NCBI GenBank assembly: GCA_947487745.1
Contig: CANKXQ010000041.1
Span: 1-9,296 of the forward strand
Length of the DNA: 9,296 bases
From: Spartobacteria bacterium
GTDB taxonomy: Bacteria > Verrucomicrobiota > Verrucomicrobiia > Chthoniobacterales > Terrimicrobiaceae
Reading direction: 5' to 3'
Shown here: positions 8,601-9,296 of the stretch, piece by piece
Layout: every line of letters starts with the position of its first letter
Numbering within the stretch: position 1 is the first letter of the stretch
Position numbers and translations under genes: made by a program
Notes under the pieces: generated by a model
Database searches by the model: none
What the model was told of the DNA's origin: nothing
What the model saw: only the letters and a program-made list of their open reading frames with translations

Positions 8601-9296
8601 TCAAGGCTGGGCCTCGGGTTGCTTTGCGACCTTTGAGGAATGCTGGTCGATTTTTTGAGCAAGTGCGGGATTTTTTGGATCCAGCCCATGGGCTTTTTGC
8701 CAATAGATGATGGCTTCTGTGGTTTTGCCGAGTTTTTCGTAGGCGTCGCCGATGTGATCGAGAACCACGGGGTCGGGCTTCTCAAGAAGCGAGGCGGAGC
8801 GGAGGAGTTCGGCTACGGCTTCCGTGTAGCGCCCTTGGCGGAAAAACACCCAGCCAAGGGTATCGACATAAGCCCCGTTGTGCGGATCGAGTTCCAGTGC
8901 GCGCTGGACGAGTTGCTCGGCGATGTCCAGATTTTCGTTCCGGTCGGCCCACATATAGGCGAGGAAATTGTAGGGATCCGGATTTTCGGGATCGAGGGTG
9001 ATGGCTGTTTTGATGAGTTCGGCCGCCTTCACATAGTGCCCCGCTTGCTCGGCGGCGGCGCCGTAGCTCATGTAGAAAGACTGGTCGAGCATCTCGGGAT
9101 TTGAGTTTGAGGCCTCGATGAGCGTGCGCTCGAATGCCATGAGCGCTGCGGCGTGTTGCTTGGATTGGCTGAGGGAGATCGCCCGCAGGAGCGTGAAACC
9201 GGTCAGGTAGGGAAAGCGTTTCTCGGCCTCGATGGAATATTGGAGGGCGACCTCATGCTCGCCAGAGCGAAGCGCGATGCGGATGATGTCCTCGTA
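8601..9296 (-). CDS. TPR-repeat protein, N-terminus beyond the window
   Basis: C-terminal 231 residues of a tetratricopeptide-repeat protein; the frame stays open to the right edge, so the start is missing. At least four TPR units are visible from about fragment residue 73: SYGAAAEQAGHYVKAAELIKTAI with LDPENP; FLAYMWADRNENLDIAEQLVQRAL with LDPHN; DTLGWVFFRQGRYTEAVAELLRSA with KPDP; and DHIGDAYEKLGKTTEAIIYWQKAH with LDPKNP. The first 70 or so residues, with ALRSGEHEVALQYSIEAEKRFP, look like more degenerate repeats. A polar tail (SSKVAKQPEAQP) ends the protein. TPR arrays mediate protein binding; many similar proteins are outer-membrane or periplasmic assembly factors, but no signal peptide can be seen here. 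Its stop is 12 bases from the convergent mrp stop. Confidence 0.85.
   Translation of the reverse strand, partial: YEDIIRIALRSGEHEVALQYSIEAEKRFPYLTGFTLLRAISLSQSKQHAAALMAFERTLIEASNSNPEMLDQSFYMSYGAAAEQAGHYVKAAELIKTAITLDPENPDPYNFLAYMWADRNENLDIAEQLVQRALELDPHNGAYVDTLGWVFFRQGRYTEAVAELLRSASLLEKPDPVVLDHIGDAYEKLGKTTEAIIYWQKAHGLDPKNPALAQKIDQHSSKVAKQPEAQP

Overview
The window is a compact stretch of bacterial chromosome with eight complete genes, one gene cut by the right edge, and one structural RNA. There are no insertion sequences, CRISPR arrays or phage genes, and no gap over 300 bases. A periplasmic YceI protein with a signal peptide suggests a Gram-negative cell. Few genes have a strong Shine-Dalgarno site, several use GTG or TTG starts, and a Hanks-type membrane kinase is present. 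Together these fit a PVC-group bacterium, perhaps Verrucomicrobia, but no phylogenetic marker was compared and the assignment is only an inference.

Left block (plus strand, 28-3880): a GNAT acetyltransferase is followed after 33 bases by three overlapping genes. These encode a circularly permuted ATP-grasp protein, its usual partner the alpha-E protein, and a squalene/phytoene synthase. The ATP-grasp/alpha-E pair is a known but biochemically obscure module predicted to make amide or peptide bonds. Its tight coupling here to a head-to-head prenyl synthase is the most interesting context in the window.

Middle block (minus strand, 7262 down to 3889): a four-gene operon runs towards the left block. 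It encodes a Ser/Thr kinase with one membrane span and an OB-like extracytoplasmic domain, a small two-span membrane protein, a YceI-family periplasmic protein, and Tgt (tRNA-guanine transglycosylase). The first three are joined by ATGA stop/start overlaps, and Tgt follows 7 bases after YceI, from a TTG start.

Right block (7263-9296): the gap between the divergent kinase and mrp genes holds a bacterial small SRP RNA (4.5S type) on the minus strand, recognised by its conserved apical hairpin. Next comes mrp (apbC), a P-loop Fe-S carrier whose usual CxxC motif lacks its second cysteine. Convergent to it is the C-terminal part of a TPR-repeat protein that continues beyond the window.

The neighbourhood mixes housekeeping functions (queuosine modification, protein targeting, Fe-S assembly) with envelope and isoprenoid functions (prenyl synthase, YceI, membrane kinase). 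Any functional link between the two convergent operons is inference.
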